A stretch of DNA of 64,000 nt, from positions 1,846,936 to 1,910,935 of the forward strand of contig NZ_CM001514.1 in NCBI RefSeq assembly GCF_000263715.2, read 5' to 3'. Below are positions 43,071 to 54,980 of the stretch, piece after piece. The notes beneath the pieces were generated by a model. It worked only from the letters and a program-made list of their open reading frames with translations. It ran no database searches and was not told the DNA's origin. This DNA is from Pseudomonas synxantha BG33R. Lineage in GTDB: Bacteria; Pseudomonadota; Gammaproteobacteria; Pseudomonadales; Pseudomonadaceae. Every line of letters begins with the position of its first letter. Position 1 is the stretch's first letter. The position numbers and the translations under genes were made by a program.

Positions 43071-44038
43071 GCCTGTTGCAGATCAAGGACCTGGAGGTAC
43101 GTTTTGCCGCGTCCGGCAGTGGCCTGTTCGGTTTGAACAAGCAGTGGGTGAGGGCGGTGAACGGGGTGTCGCTGAACCTTGCCGCCGGTGAAACCCTCGG
43201 CTTGGTGGGCGAGTCCGGCAGCGGCAAGAGCACCCTGGGCCGGGCGATTTTGCACCTCAACCCGATCAGCGCCGGCCAGGTGCTGTTTGACGGTATCGAT
43301 ATGGCTCACGGCAGCGCCATCGACATCGCCCGCCTGCGCCATGAAACCGCGATGATTTTCCAGGACCCGTACGCCGCGCTGAACCCCCGGCACAGTATCG
43401 GCGAAACCCTCGCCGAGGTGTTGCGCGTGCAGCGCAAGGTGGCTGTGGAGCAGATCCCGACACGCGTCAACGAGCTGCTGGAACTGGTGGGCCTGCGCCC
43501 CGAGTTGGCCGGGCGCAAACCGGGCTCCCTCAGCGGCGGCCAATGCCAGCGCGTCGGCATCGCCCGGGCACTGGCGGTGGAGCCGCGCCTGATCATTGCC
43601 GATGAATGCGTGGCCGCGCTGGATGTGTCGATCCAGGGCCAGATCATCAACTTGCTGCTGGAACTGCAACAACGCATGAACCTGGCGATCCTGTTTATCG
43701 CCCATGACCTGGCCATCGTGCGGCGCCTGTGCGACCGCGTGGCGGTGATGTACCTGGGCAAGATCGTCGAAGAAGGGCCGGTGGAAGCGGTGTTCACCAC
43801 GCCGCGTCATCCGTACACGGCGGCGTTGATCGAGGCGATTCCCGAGATTGACCCGCATCGGCCGTTGCCCGCGCATCCCTTGCCGGGTGAGCCACCCAGT
43901 CCACTGAATCTGCCTACAGGCTGTGCGTTTCACCCGCGTTGCCGGTATGCGCAAGCCGTGTGTTCCGCGGTGTTGCCGCCGACCCATTTCCTGCACGAGC
44001 ATCGGTACAGTTGCGTGCTTGAAGAACCTTTGCCTTGA
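43067..44038 (+). CDS. Peptide ABC transporter ATPase (DppF-type)
   Basis: A 323-residue second ATPase. Walker A GESGSGKSTLG, signature LSGGQCQR, Walker B LIIADECVAALD (Cys in place of the more common Pro after the Glu), and IAHDLAIV switch His. The C-terminal GCAFHPRCRYAQAVC motif is present. ATG 43067 overlaps the dppD-like stop. It pairs with the previous ATPase as a heterodimer. Confidence 0.95.
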   Translation: MSLLQIKDLEVRFAASGSGLFGLNKQWVRAVNGVSLNLAAGETLGLVGESGSGKSTLGRAILHLNPISAGQVLFDGIDMAHGSAIDIARLRHETAMIFQDPYAALNPRHSIGETLAEVLRVQRKVAVEQIPTRVNELLELVGLRPELAGRKPGSLSGGQCQRVGIARALAVEPRLIIADECVAALDVSIQGQIINLLLELQQRMNLAILFIAHDLAIVRRLCDRVAVMYLGKIVEEGPVEAVFTTPRHPYTAALIEAIPEIDPHRPLPAHPLPGEPPSPLNLPTGCAFHPRCRYAQAVCSAVLPPTHFLHEHRYSCVLEEPLP

Positions 44039-44069
44039 CCTCTGCCATTCATTAACAAGGAGTTGTGAT

Positions 44070-45584
44070 ATGCAATCGCGCCACTTGAAGTTGCTCGCCG
44101 CCGCTACGCTGACCGCCTGGTCGCTGACCGCAGGCCTGGCCCAGGCCGCCGGTGTCCTCACCATCGGCTGCCGTGAAGACAGCACCACCTTTGACCCGAT
44201 CAAAAGCGCGCAAAACCGCGACACTTGGGTATTTGCCAACGTCTACGACACCCTGGTGCGCGTGGATAACCTGGGCACCAAGATGGAACCGGGCCTGGCC
44301 GAAAGCTGGGACATTTCCAAAGACGGCCTGACGTATACCTTCAAACTGCGCGAAGCGAAGTTCTCCGACGGCTCGCCGATCACCGCTGCCGATGCGGCGT
44401 TCAGCCTGCTGCGCATTCGTGACAACAAGGCGTCGTTGTGGAGCGATCCGTTCAGCCTGATCAACACCGCCAAGGCCAGCGATGCGAAGACCCTGGTGGT
44501 CACTCTGAAAACCCCGGCGGTGGCCTTCCTCTCGCAACTGGCGTCGCCGACGGTGTCGATCCTGTCGGAAAAAGCCATGACCACGATGGGCGAAGACGCC
44601 TACTCGGAAAACCCGGTGACGTCCGGTGCGTTTACCGTGCAAGAGTGGCGCAAGGGCGACCGGGTGATCCTGAAGAAGAACCCGGATTTCTGGCAGGCCA
44701 ATAACGTCAGTCTCGACGGCGTGGAATGGGTGTCGGTGACCGACGACAACACCCGTATGCGCATGGTGCAGAACAACGAACTCGACACGGCGATCTTCGT
44801 ACCGTTCTCGCGGGTCGAAGAGCTGAAGAAAGACAAGAACGTGGTGATCCACGCCGACCCGTCTACCCGTGAAGATCACTTGTTGATCAACCACGAGCAC
44901 GGTTTGCTCGCCAAGCCGCAGGTGCGCCAGGCATTGGACATGGCCATCGACAAACAATCGCTGGTGAAAACCGCTACTTACGGTCAAGGCACCGTGGCGT
45001 ATTCCTACATTCCCAAAGGCTCGCTGTACCACTACGCCAACAACCTGCAACGTCCTTATGACCCGACTGAGGCCAGGAAACTGCTGGAAGAGGCCGGTGC
45101 CAAGGACTTGAAGCTCAACTACGTGGTCAACGCCGGCAACGAGGCCGACGAGCAGATTGCGGTGATCATCAAGGACCAGTTGGCCAAGGTCGGCGTCACC
45201 GCCAACCTGCAAAAGGTCGACCCGACCCAAAGCTGGCAGATGCTGGTGGACGGTGAGTACGATATTTCGGTGATGTACTGGACCAACGACATCCTCGACC
45301 CGGACCAGAAAACCACCTTCGTGCTGGGCCACGACACCAACCAGAACTACATGACCCGCTACAGGAACGACAAGGTCAAGGCGCTGGTAGCTGCGGCGCG
45401 AGTCGAGGCAGACCCGGCCAAGCGTGAGCAGATGTATGTCGAGTTGCAGAAACTGGCGAAACAGGATGTGAACTGGATTGACCTGTACTACAGCCCGTAC
45501 ATCAATATTTCACGCAAGAATGTGAGTAACTTCCTGCAGAACCCGCTGGGGCGCTTCACCTTGGAGGAAGTGGTCAAAAACTGA
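44070..45584 (+). CDS. Peptide-type ABC transporter substrate-binding protein
   Basis: A 504-residue periplasmic solute-binding protein of family 5 (DppA/OppA). The signal peptide spans about 1-26 (LLAAATLTAWSLTAGLAQAA). Then GVLTIGCREDSTTFDPIKS, AESWDISKDGLTYTFKLREAKFSDG, NPVTSGAFTVQEW and the C-terminal lobe (LGHDTNQNYMTRY) follow. AAGGAG precedes ATG 44070. It is the last gene of the six-gene unit starting with the iminopeptidase. Its ligand would show what the PipR-like system senses: a peptide, amide or amino-alcohol derivative. Confidence 0.95.
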   Translation: MQSRHLKLLAAATLTAWSLTAGLAQAAGVLTIGCREDSTTFDPIKSAQNRDTWVFANVYDTLVRVDNLGTKMEPGLAESWDISKDGLTYTFKLREAKFSDGSPITAADAAFSLLRIRDNKASLWSDPFSLINTAKASDAKTLVVTLKTPAVAFLSQLASPTVSILSEKAMTTMGEDAYSENPVTSGAFTVQEWRKGDRVILKKNPDFWQANNVSLDGVEWVSVTDDNTRMRMVQNNELDTAIFVPFSRVEELKKDKNVVIHADPSTREDHLLINHEHGLLAKPQVRQALDMAIDKQSLVKTATYGQGTVAYSYIPKGSLYHYANNLQRPYDPTEARKLLEEAGAKDLKLNYVVNAGNEADEQIAVIIKDQLAKVGVTANLQKVDPTQSWQMLVDGEYDISVMYWTNDILDPDQKTTFVLGHDTNQNYMTRYRNDKVKALVAAARVEADPAKREQMYVELQKLAKQDVNWIDLYYSPYINISRKNVSNFLQNPLGRFTLEEVVKN

Positions 45585-45607
45585 GTTTTTAACAACACCA
45601 CAAAGCA

Positions 45608-45681
45608 ATGTGGGAGCTGGCTTGCCTGCGATGGCGATGGAACATTCACCACCGCTATCGCAGGCAAGCCAGCTCCCACAT
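45608..45681. repeat. REPIN (GTGGGAGCTGGCTTGCC class)
   Basis: A tight inverted REP pair with a spacer of about 20 bases, after the ABC operon. It ends in a T-run that could help termination. Confidence 0.9.
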
Positions 45682-45701
45682 TTTTTGCAGTGTGTCAGGG
45701 C

Positions 45702-46442
45702 TTACTGCGCATCAAATGCCTGTCCATTGATGCCGGCACTGTCCGGCCCCATCAGGTACAGGTACACCGGCATGATCTCTTCCGGTGCTGGCCGCTCCAT
45801 CGGGTTCTCACCGGGATACGCCTGGGCCCGCATACTCGTGCGTGTACCGCCCGGGTTGATGCTGTTGGCGCGCACTGCCGCTACATCTTCCAGCTCATCG
45901 GCCAGGGTTTGCATCAAGCCTTCGGTAGCAAACTTGGACACACCATAAGCCCCCCAATACGCCCGCCCCTTACGCCCGACGCTGCTGGAGGTGAACACCA
46001 CCGATGCATCCTGGGACAGCTTGAGCAGCGGCAGCAAGGTGCTGGTCAGCATGAACATCGCGTTGACGTTCACATGCATCACGCGCATGAAATTCTCGCC
46101 GGACAACTGCTCGATCGGCGTGCGTGGGCCGATGATCGAGGCGTTGTGCAACAGGCCGTCGAGGCGGCCGAATTCTTTTTCGATCATCGCTGCCAGCTCA
46201 TCGTATTGATGGGGCAGGGCGGTCTCCAGGTTGAACGGGATCACCACCGGTTGCGGCTGGCCGGCGGCTTCGATCTGGTCATATACCTGGGCCAGGTTGG
46301 CTTCGGTCTTGCCCAGCAACAGCACGGTCGCGCCATGGGCGGCATAGGTCTTTGCCGCTGCTGCGCCAATCCCGCGGCCGGCGCCGGTGACCAGGATGAC
46401 CCGGCCTTTGAGCAGTTCTGGAGGGGCAGAATAATCAAACAT
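45702..46442 (-). CDS. yciK: YciK family short-chain dehydrogenase/reductase
   Basis: A 246-residue SDR. NAD(P)-binding TGAGRGIG, NNAG-type HNASIIG, catalytic Ser in FTSSSVG and Tyr-x3-Lys in YWGAYGVSK. The length matches YciK. It is conserved in front of mupP and ubiG in Pseudomonas, as here. Start MFDYSAPPEL at 46442. The substrate is unknown. Confidence 0.93.
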   Translation of the reverse strand: MFDYSAPPELLKGRVILVTGAGRGIGAAAAKTYAAHGATVLLLGKTEANLAQVYDQIEAAGQPQPVVIPFNLETALPHQYDELAAMIEKEFGRLDGLLHNASIIGPRTPIEQLSGENFMRVMHVNVNAMFMLTSTLLPLLKLSQDASVVFTSSSVGRKGRAYWGAYGVSKFATEGLMQTLADELEDVAAVRANSINPGGTRTSMRAQAYPGENPMERPAPEEIMPVYLYLMGPDSAGINGQAFDAQ

Positions 46443-46497
46443 AAATAGCCTCGACAAAATTCAAGGTGATACACCACTCAAAGTGGAATCCATTTCC

Positions 46498-46588
46498 TGT
46501 GGGAGCTGGCTTGCCTGCGATGGCGGAGTACCTGTCGGCAGATGTGCTGGCTGGCAGACCGCTATCGCAGGCAAGCCAGCTCCCACAT
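46498..46588. repeat. REPIN (GTGGGAGCTGGCTTGCC class)
   Basis: An inverted REP pair between yciK and mupP, same class as 45608-45681 and 53735-53826. Confidence 0.9.
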
Positions 46589-46619
46589 TGATCTCAGTGT
46601 TGTTGAGATCTTCGAACAA

Positions 46620-47291
46620 TCAGCAACTGCACAGCGCGTTATCCAGCACCTTGCGCAATTCCAGCGGGTGATCCACCACCACGTCAGCGCCCCAGTGACG
46701 CGGGTTGTCGTCCGGGTGGATATAGCCGTAGGTGACCGCCGCCGTGCGCGTACCGGCATCGCGGCCGGATTCGATATCACGCAGGTCATCGCCCACGAAC
46801 AATACGCTCGCCGGGTCGAGGTCGAGCAGCTTGCACGCCAGAATCATCGGCTCCGGGTCCGGCTTGCTGTTCTTCACGTGGTCCGGGCAGATCAGCACGG
46901 CCGAGCGCTCGGCCAGGCCCAGCCGCTGCATGATCGGTTCGGCAAAGCGCACGGGCTTGTTGGTGACCACACCCCAGATCAGCTTGGCCTTCTCGATGTC
47001 TTCCAACAACTCGGCCATGCCGTCGAACAGTTTGCTGTGCACCGCGCAGTCCTTGAGGTAGCGCTCCAGGAATTCCTGGCGCAGCTCTTCAAAGCCGGGT
47101 GATTCAGGGTCCATTGAAAAGGTCACGGCAACCATCGCCCGCGCACCGCCGGAGATCTCATCGCGGATGTGCTGCGGGTTGATCGGATCCAGGCCGCGGT
47201 CGGCGCGCATGGCCTGGCAGATGGCGATAAAGTCCGGCGCGGTATCCAGCAGGGTACCGTCCATGTCGAAGAGAACCGCTCGCAACTTCAC
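46620..47291 (-). CDS. mupP: N-acetylmuramic acid 6-phosphate phosphatase MupP (HAD)
   Basis: A 223-residue HAD phosphatase: [13 protein letters not shown] (both catalytic Asp), VTNKPVRF, Lys in NSKPDPEPM and [12 protein letters not shown]. In P. aeruginosa and P. putida the gene between yciK and ubiG is MupP, which dephosphorylates MurNAc-6-phosphate in cell-wall recycling and affects fosfomycin and beta-lactam tolerance. It was earlier annotated as phosphoglycolate phosphatase. The stop of ubiG lies 4 bases before its start, so they form an operon. Confidence 0.9.
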   Translation of the reverse strand: MKLRAVLFDMDGTLLDTAPDFIAICQAMRADRGLDPINPQHIRDEISGGARAMVAVTFSMDPESPGFEELRQEFLERYLKDCAVHSKLFDGMAELLEDIEKAKLIWGVVTNKPVRFAEPIMQRLGLAERSAVLICPDHVKNSKPDPEPMILACKLLDLDPASVLFVGDDLRDIESGRDAGTRTAAVTYGYIHPDDNPRHWGADVVVDHPLELRKVLDNALCSC

Positions 47292-47295
47292 AGGC

Positions 47296-47994
47296 TTACT
47301 CCTCGCGCAGGGTCTGGATCATGTAGTTGACGTCAACATCGCTGGCCAGCTTGTAGTGCTTGGTCAGCGGGTTGTAGGTCAGGCCGATGATGTCCTTGAC
47401 GGTCAGCCCGGCCTGACGGCTCCACGCACCCAGCTCGGAGGGGCGGATGAATTTCTTGAAGTCATGGGTGCCACGCGGCAGCAGCTTCATGATGTATTCG
47501 GCGCCAATGATCGCGAACAGGTAAGCCTTGGGGTTGCGGTTGATGGTGGAGAAGAACACCTGGCCGCCGGGCTTGACCATACGGAAGCACGCACGGATCA
47601 CAGAGGATGGGTCCGGCACGTGTTCGAGCATTTCCAGGCAGGTCACCACGTCAAACTGCTCGGGCATTTCCTCGGCCAGGGCTTCGGCAGTGATCTGGCG
47701 GTATTCCACGCTCACGCCGGATTCAAGCTGGTGCAACTGCGCCACGGCCAATGGCGCTTCGCCCATGTCGATGCCCATCACGGTCGCGCCGCGTTGAGCC
47801 ATGGCTTCGCTGAGGATGCCGCCGCCGCAACCCACGTCCAGCACCTTCTTGCCGGCCAGGTTGACGCGCTCGTCAATCCAGTTGACCCGCAGTGGATTGA
47901 TGTCGTGCAGGGGTTTGAACTCGCTCTCGCGGTCCCACCAGCGGTGGGCGAGGGCTTCGAATTTGGCGATTTCGGCGTGGTCGACGTTGCTCAT
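47296..47994 (-). CDS. ubiG: Ubiquinone biosynthesis O-methyltransferase
   Basis: A 232-residue SAM-dependent methyltransferase that performs both O-methylations of ubiquinone synthesis at the membrane. Motif [26 protein letters not shown] and the UbiG-specific NPLRVNWID and [15 protein letters not shown] are present. Start [15 protein letters not shown] at 47994; an upstream in-frame extension to 48096 is not conserved. Same operon as mupP. Confidence 0.96.
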   Translation of the reverse strand: MSNVDHAEIAKFEALAHRWWDRESEFKPLHDINPLRVNWIDERVNLAGKKVLDVGCGGGILSEAMAQRGATVMGIDMGEAPLAVAQLHQLESGVSVEYRQITAEALAEEMPEQFDVVTCLEMLEHVPDPSSVIRACFRMVKPGGQVFFSTINRNPKAYLFAIIGAEYIMKLLPRGTHDFKKFIRPSELGAWSRQAGLTVKDIIGLTYNPLTKHYKLASDVDVNYMIQTLREE

Positions 47995-48058
47995 GATGAA
48001 TCCTCTAAATCTGAAAAATCGGTGAGTGGGTGCCGAGCGCATGGGCTCAGCACCTTCG

Positions 48059-49390
48059 TTATTCGCTGTGCCCGCTGATGCGTTGGCCCCAGGCAATGGC
48101 CGTGGCGGTCAACTGTTGTTCATCCATGCGGGTCAATTGCCGGTCGTCGAGCAATGGCTTGCCGGCGACCCAAAGGTGTTTCACGCAATCGCGTCCGGTG
48201 GCATATATAAGCTGTGAGACCGGATCGTAGATCGGTTGTTGCGCCAGCCCCGACAGATCGAAGGCGACTATATCTGCGGCCTTGCCGACTTCCAGCGAGC
48301 CAATCTCGCTTTCCAGGCCCATGGCCCGTGCACCGTTGAGCGTCGCCATGCGCAGGGCACGGTGGGCGTCCAGAGCGGTGGCCGAGCCGGCGACGGCCTT
48401 GGCCAGCATCGCGGCGGTACGGGTTTCGCCCAGCAGGTCCAGGTCATTGTTGCTGGCGGCGCCGTCGGTGCCGATGGCCACATTGACCCCAGCCTGCCAC
48501 AGGCGCTCAACCGGGCAAAAGCCGCTGGCCAGTTTCAGGTTCGATTCCGGGCAATGGATGACGCTGGTGTTGCTTTCTACCAGCAAAGCCAGGTCTTCTT
48601 CGCTGATTTGGGTCATGTGAACGGCCTGGAAGCGCGGCCCGAGCAAGCCGAGGCGACCCAGGCGCGCCAATGGCCGCTCGCCGGTCTGCTCCACGGCTTG
48701 TTGTACTTCAAAGGCGGTTTCATGCACATGCATATGGATCGCGGCGTCCAGCTCTTCGGCGATCACCCGGATCTTTTCCAGGTTGGCGTCGCACACGGTG
48801 TAGGGCGCGTGAGGGCCGAAGGTGATCTTGATGCGCGGGTGGTGCTTGAGGTCGCCGAACAGCTCGATGCCCTGGCGAAGCGCCTCGTCGGCAATGCTGG
48901 CGCCGGGAATCGGGAAGTCGAGGATCGGCATGGCGATCTGCGCGCGCATACCGCTATTGTGCACGCAATCGCTGGCGACCTTGGGGAAGAAGTACATGTC
49001 GGAGAAGCAGGTGATGCCGCCCTTGAGCTGTTCGGCGATGGCCAGGTTGGTGCCGTCGCGCACAAAGGCTTCATCGACCCATTTGGCTTCGGCCGGCCAG
49101 ATGTGTTTTTCCAGCCAGGTCATCAACGGCAGGTCATCGGCCAAGCCACGGAACAGGCTCATTGCCGCATGGCCGTGGGCGTTGATCAAGCCGGGGCTGA
49201 GCAACATGCCGGGCAGTTCGCGCACCTCATTGGCCGCCAGCTTCAATGCGGCGGCCCGTGGGCCGATAAAGGCAATGCGCCCATCGCGGATGCCCAGACC
49301 ATGCTCTTTGAGCACCACGCCGGCAGGTTCGACCGGTACCAGCCAGGTCGGCAAGAGCAACACGTCGAGCGGGGCGGCAGTGGAGGTCAT
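48059..49390 (-). CDS. mtaD: 5-methylthioadenosine/S-adenosylhomocysteine deaminase (TRZ/ATZ family)
   Basis: A 443-residue amidohydrolase. Metal ligands are in [10 protein letters not shown] (HxH), MHVHETAFE (His), AVHMTQ (His) and [15 protein letters not shown] (Asp). In P. aeruginosa the gene at this position (PA3170) deaminates methylthioadenosine to methylthioinosine. It is divergent from mtnA, another enzyme of methylthio-compound salvage, as in P. aeruginosa. Confidence 0.92.
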   Translation of the reverse strand: MTSTAAPLDVLLLPTWLVPVEPAGVVLKEHGLGIRDGRIAFIGPRAAALKLAANEVRELPGMLLSPGLINAHGHAAMSLFRGLADDLPLMTWLEKHIWPAEAKWVDEAFVRDGTNLAIAEQLKGGITCFSDMYFFPKVASDCVHNSGMRAQIAMPILDFPIPGASIADEALRQGIELFGDLKHHPRIKITFGPHAPYTVCDANLEKIRVIAEELDAAIHMHVHETAFEVQQAVEQTGERPLARLGRLGLLGPRFQAVHMTQISEEDLALLVESNTSVIHCPESNLKLASGFCPVERLWQAGVNVAIGTDGAASNNDLDLLGETRTAAMLAKAVAGSATALDAHRALRMATLNGARAMGLESEIGSLEVGKAADIVAFDLSGLAQQPIYDPVSQLIYATGRDCVKHLWVAGKPLLDDRQLTRMDEQQLTATAIAWGQRISGHSE

Positions 49391-49460
49391 CGCAGGCTTC
49401 TTCCCAGGCAGCTATAAAAGAAGGGCGAAGTATACCCGAGCGTCCTGGCTGGCGGATCGC

Positions 49461-49466
49461 TATAAT
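49461..49466 (+). promoter_or_regulatory. Likely -10 box of mtnA promoter
   Basis: A perfect TATAAT 34 bases upstream of the mtnA start, in the gap between the divergent mtaD and mtnA. No strong -35 is visible. Confidence 0.45.
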
Positions 49467-49499
49467 CCGCGGCTTTTGTTCATGAGTGCGGGGTAAGGG

Positions 49500-50570
49500 A
49501 TGCGCGACCGACTGTTGGCTGCAGAGAAAGTGAAGGCCATCGATTGGCGTGACGGCGCGCTGTACCTGCTCGATCAGCGCGTGTTGCCGTCCCGGGAGAG
49601 CTGGGTGGCCTGTCATACCGTCGCGGCGGTGGCCGAGGCCATTCGTTCGATGGTGGTGCGGGGCGCAGCGGCCATCGGCATCAGCGCCGCCTATGGCCTG
49701 GTGCTGGCCGCCCGTGAGCGCATTGCCGAGGGTGGCGACTGGCAGGCAGCGTGGGAAGAAGACTACGCGCTGCTGGCCGATAGCCGCCCGACCGGGTCGA
49801 ATCTGTTCTGGGCACTCAAGAATATGCGCGACTGCCTGGACCGCCTCAAGCAGCACGCCGACCCGGTTGCCGTGCTGGAAGCCCAGGCCATTGTGATCCA
49901 TGAAAGCGACCGGGAGGCCAATGTGGTCATGGCCCAGTTGGGTATGGAGCGGATTCGCAAGCACCAGGGCAACGCCCAGGCGATCCTCACCCATGGCAAC
50001 GCCGGAGCATTGGCCACGGGCGGTGTCGGTACGGCCCACGGCGTGATTCGCGCGGCGTTCCTGGAGGGGCTGGTCGAACAGGTCTATGTCAACGAAACCC
50101 GTCCATGGCTGCAAGGCTCGCGCCTGACGGCGTGGGAGTTGGCGGGCGAGGGCATCCCGGTGACGGTGAATGCCGACTCCGCCGGGGCGCATATCCTCAA
50201 GACCAAAGGCGTGACCTGGGTGGTGGTCGGTGCTGACTGTATTGCCGCCAATGGTGACGTGATCAGCAAGATCGGCACTTATCAGCTAGCCGTCTGTGCC
50301 ATGCATCATGGCGTGCGCTTTATGGTGGTGGCGTCGAGTTCGACGCTCGATTTGATGATGGCTACCGGCGATGATGTTGCGCTGGAGACGCGCGATCCCG
50401 CTGAGCTGCTGGACGTCATGGGGCAGCGGCTGGAGGTGGATGCGTTTAATCCGGTATTTGATGTGACCCCGGCCGACCTGATTGATGTGATCGTGACCGA
50501 GAAAGGCGTGGTCGAGCGGCCGGATACTGCCAAATTGGCCAGGTTGATGTGCCGTAAGCGGCTGCATTGA
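49500..50570 (+). CDS. mtnA: Methylthioribose-1-phosphate isomerase
   Basis: A 356-residue MtnA of the eIF2B-alpha-like isomerase family, which turns methylthioribose-1-phosphate into methylthioribulose-1-phosphate in methionine salvage. [41 protein letters not shown] (catalytic-Cys region, here Ala/Asn variant), [16 protein letters not shown] and [20 protein letters not shown] (with catalytic Asp) are present. AAGGG precedes ATG 49500. Confidence 0.94.
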   Translation: MRDRLLAAEKVKAIDWRDGALYLLDQRVLPSRESWVACHTVAAVAEAIRSMVVRGAAAIGISAAYGLVLAARERIAEGGDWQAAWEEDYALLADSRPTGSNLFWALKNMRDCLDRLKQHADPVAVLEAQAIVIHESDREANVVMAQLGMERIRKHQGNAQAILTHGNAGALATGGVGTAHGVIRAAFLEGLVEQVYVNETRPWLQGSRLTAWELAGEGIPVTVNADSAGAHILKTKGVTWVVVGADCIAANGDVISKIGTYQLAVCAMHHGVRFMVVASSSTLDLMMATGDDVALETRDPAELLDVMGQRLEVDAFNPVFDVTPADLIDVIVTEKGVVERPDTAKLARLMCRKRLH

Positions 50571-50594
50571 GGACAGTGGTGTCTGTGAAATAGC

Positions 50595-50670
50595 AATCGG
50601 GGGCAAGCCCCCTCCCACATTTTGACTGTGTTCACAATTCAAGTGTGGGAGGGGGCTTGCCCCCGATTGG
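50595..50670. repeat. REPIN, outward orientation (GGGGGCAAGCCCCCTCCCAC ... GTGGGAGGGGGCTTGCC)
   Basis: A pair of REPs in the order opposite to the other REPINs of the window (heads inside, tails outside), between mtnA and gyrA. Confidence 0.88.
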
Positions 50671-50994
50671 GCCCGAAAGTCAATAAAACCCTCGGATCCA
50701 TCCTCAAAAAACAGCATCACCCCACCTCTGAGCCCCTCTCGTCCCCTTCAAGCCTGTCATCCGTCAAATTACTAGCCTCCATGCGCATCAGGGGGATAGG
50801 TGCGTGGCGGCGATTGTGATAACATTCGGCGGTTTCCAGGGCTGCCCCGAGGGGTTGCCCATAACGCGCAGATCCGTGTCATAACTCGTTGATTTGTCGT
50901 AAGTCGTTGTCAGGCACTGTGTCGGCAGCGGCGAGCTTCGTTCGTCCCGAATGGATGTGACGAGGTTTCACCCGAAAAAGGAATCAGGCTTCTC
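50671..50994 (+). other. gyrA upstream region
   Basis: A 324-base gap with no convincing gene. It must hold the gyrA promoter. An AT-poor stretch with AAGTCGTTGTCAGGC and a short G/A-rich part (AAAAAGGAATCAG) precede the start. GGAATC at -13 is a weak ribosome site. Confidence 0.4.
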
Positions 50995-53649
<2,655 letters not shown>

Positions 53650-53660
53650 GCGGACACACA

Positions 53661-53685
53661 GGGGGCGGATGAAGATTCGCCCCCT
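53661..53685 (+). terminator. Hairpin terminator of gyrA
   Basis: GGGGGCG-N11-CGCCCCC, followed by a loose T-rich run (TTGTTGTTTG), 11 bases after the gyrA stop. Confidence 0.7.
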
Positions 53686-53734
53686 TGTTGTTTGTCCCCT
53701 TTGAAAAATACACGTCCTTTGCCTGGACGCGGTC

Positions 53735-53826
53735 CATGTGGGAGCTGGCTTGCCTGCGATAGCATCACCGCGGTATCACTGGAACTACCGAGGTGCCTGT
53801 ATCGCAGGCAAGCCAGCTCCCACATG
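53735..53826. repeat. REPIN (GTGGGAGCTGGCTTGCC class)
   Basis: An inverted REP pair with perfect outer arms CATGTGGGAGCTGGCTTGCC between gyrA and serC. Confidence 0.92.
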
Positions 53827-53894
53827 GGTTGGCTTCAGAAAAAGGGTGTTGCCGAACATGATTGCAGCCCCACCAGATCAGAGTGAGATTGGAT

Positions 53895-54980
53895 GTGAGC
53901 AAGAGAGCCTATAACTTCTGTGCCGGTCCCGCGGCGCTTCCTGAAGCAGTCCTGCAGCGTGCGCAGGGTGAACTCCTCGACTGGCATGGAAAAGGCCTCT
54001 CCGTGATGGAAATGAGCCATCGCAGCGATGAGTTCGTGTCCATCGCCACCAAGGCCGAGCAGGATCTGCGCGACTTGCTGGACATCCCATCCAATTACAA
54101 AGTGCTGTTCCTGCAAGGCGGCGCGAGCCAGCAGTTCGCTCAGATCCCACTGAACCTGTTGCCCGAAGAGGGCACTGCCGACTATATCGACACCGGTATC
54201 TGGGGGCAGAAAGCCATTGAAGAAGCCTCGCGCTACGGTCACGTCAATGTGGCCGGTACCGCCAAGCCCTACGACTACTTCGCCATTCCAGGTCAGAACG
54301 AGTGGAAGCTGACGAAGGACGCGGCCTACGTTCACTACGTCGCGAACGAAACCATCGGTGGCCTGGAATTTGATTGGGTGCCTGAAGTCGGTGACGTTCC
54401 GCTGGTGTGCGACATGTCCTCGGACATCCTCTCGCGCCCGATCGACGTGTCCCGGTACGGCATGATCTACGCCGGTGCGCAAAAGAACATCGGCCCGAGC
54501 GGCATCCTGGTCAATATCATCCGCGAAGACCTGCTCGGTCGCGCCCGTTCGCTGTGCCCGACCATGCTCAACTACAAGGTCGCGGCCGATAACGGCTCGA
54601 TGTACAACACCCCGCCGGCGTTTGCCTGGTACCTGTCCGGCCTGGTCTTCGAATGGCTCAAGGAGCAGGGCGGTGTGGCTGCGATGGGCAAGCGCAACGA
54701 AGAGAAGAAGCGCACCCTGTACGACTTCATCGACGCCAGCGGCCTGTACAGCAACCCGATCAACCTTACCGACCGCTCGTGGATGAACGTGCCGTTCCGC
54801 CTGGCCGATGATCGTCTGGACAAGCCGTTCCTGGCCGGCGCCGACGAGCGTGGCTTGCTGAACCTCAAGGGCCACCGCTCGGTCGGTGGTATGCGCGCCT
54901 CCATTTATAACGCTGTCGACATCCACGCCATCAACGCGCTGGTTGCCTACATGGCAGAGTTCGAAAAGGAACACGGCTAA
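53895..54980 (+). CDS. serC: Phosphoserine aminotransferase
   Basis: A 361-residue PLP enzyme for serine (and pyridoxine) synthesis. YNFCAGPAALPEAVL at the N-terminus, GGASQQFAQIPLNL, Lys in YAGAQKNIGPSG, and GGMRASIYNAV at the end. The start is a GTG at 53895 (SKRAYNF), as the conserved N-terminus requires; upstream in-frame codons (53862) are not conserved. It overlaps the pheA start by one base (TAATG). Head of the aromatic amino acid supra-operon. Confidence 0.95.
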   Translation: MSKRAYNFCAGPAALPEAVLQRAQGELLDWHGKGLSVMEMSHRSDEFVSIATKAEQDLRDLLDIPSNYKVLFLQGGASQQFAQIPLNLLPEEGTADYIDTGIWGQKAIEEASRYGHVNVAGTAKPYDYFAIPGQNEWKLTKDAAYVHYVANETIGGLEFDWVPEVGDVPLVCDMSSDILSRPIDVSRYGMIYAGAQKNIGPSGILVNIIREDLLGRARSLCPTMLNYKVAADNGSMYNTPPAFAWYLSGLVFEWLKEQGGVAAMGKRNEEKKRTLYDFIDASGLYSNPINLTDRSWMNVPFRLADDRLDKPFLAGADERGLLNLKGHRSVGGMRASIYNAVDIHAINALVAYMAEFEKEHG

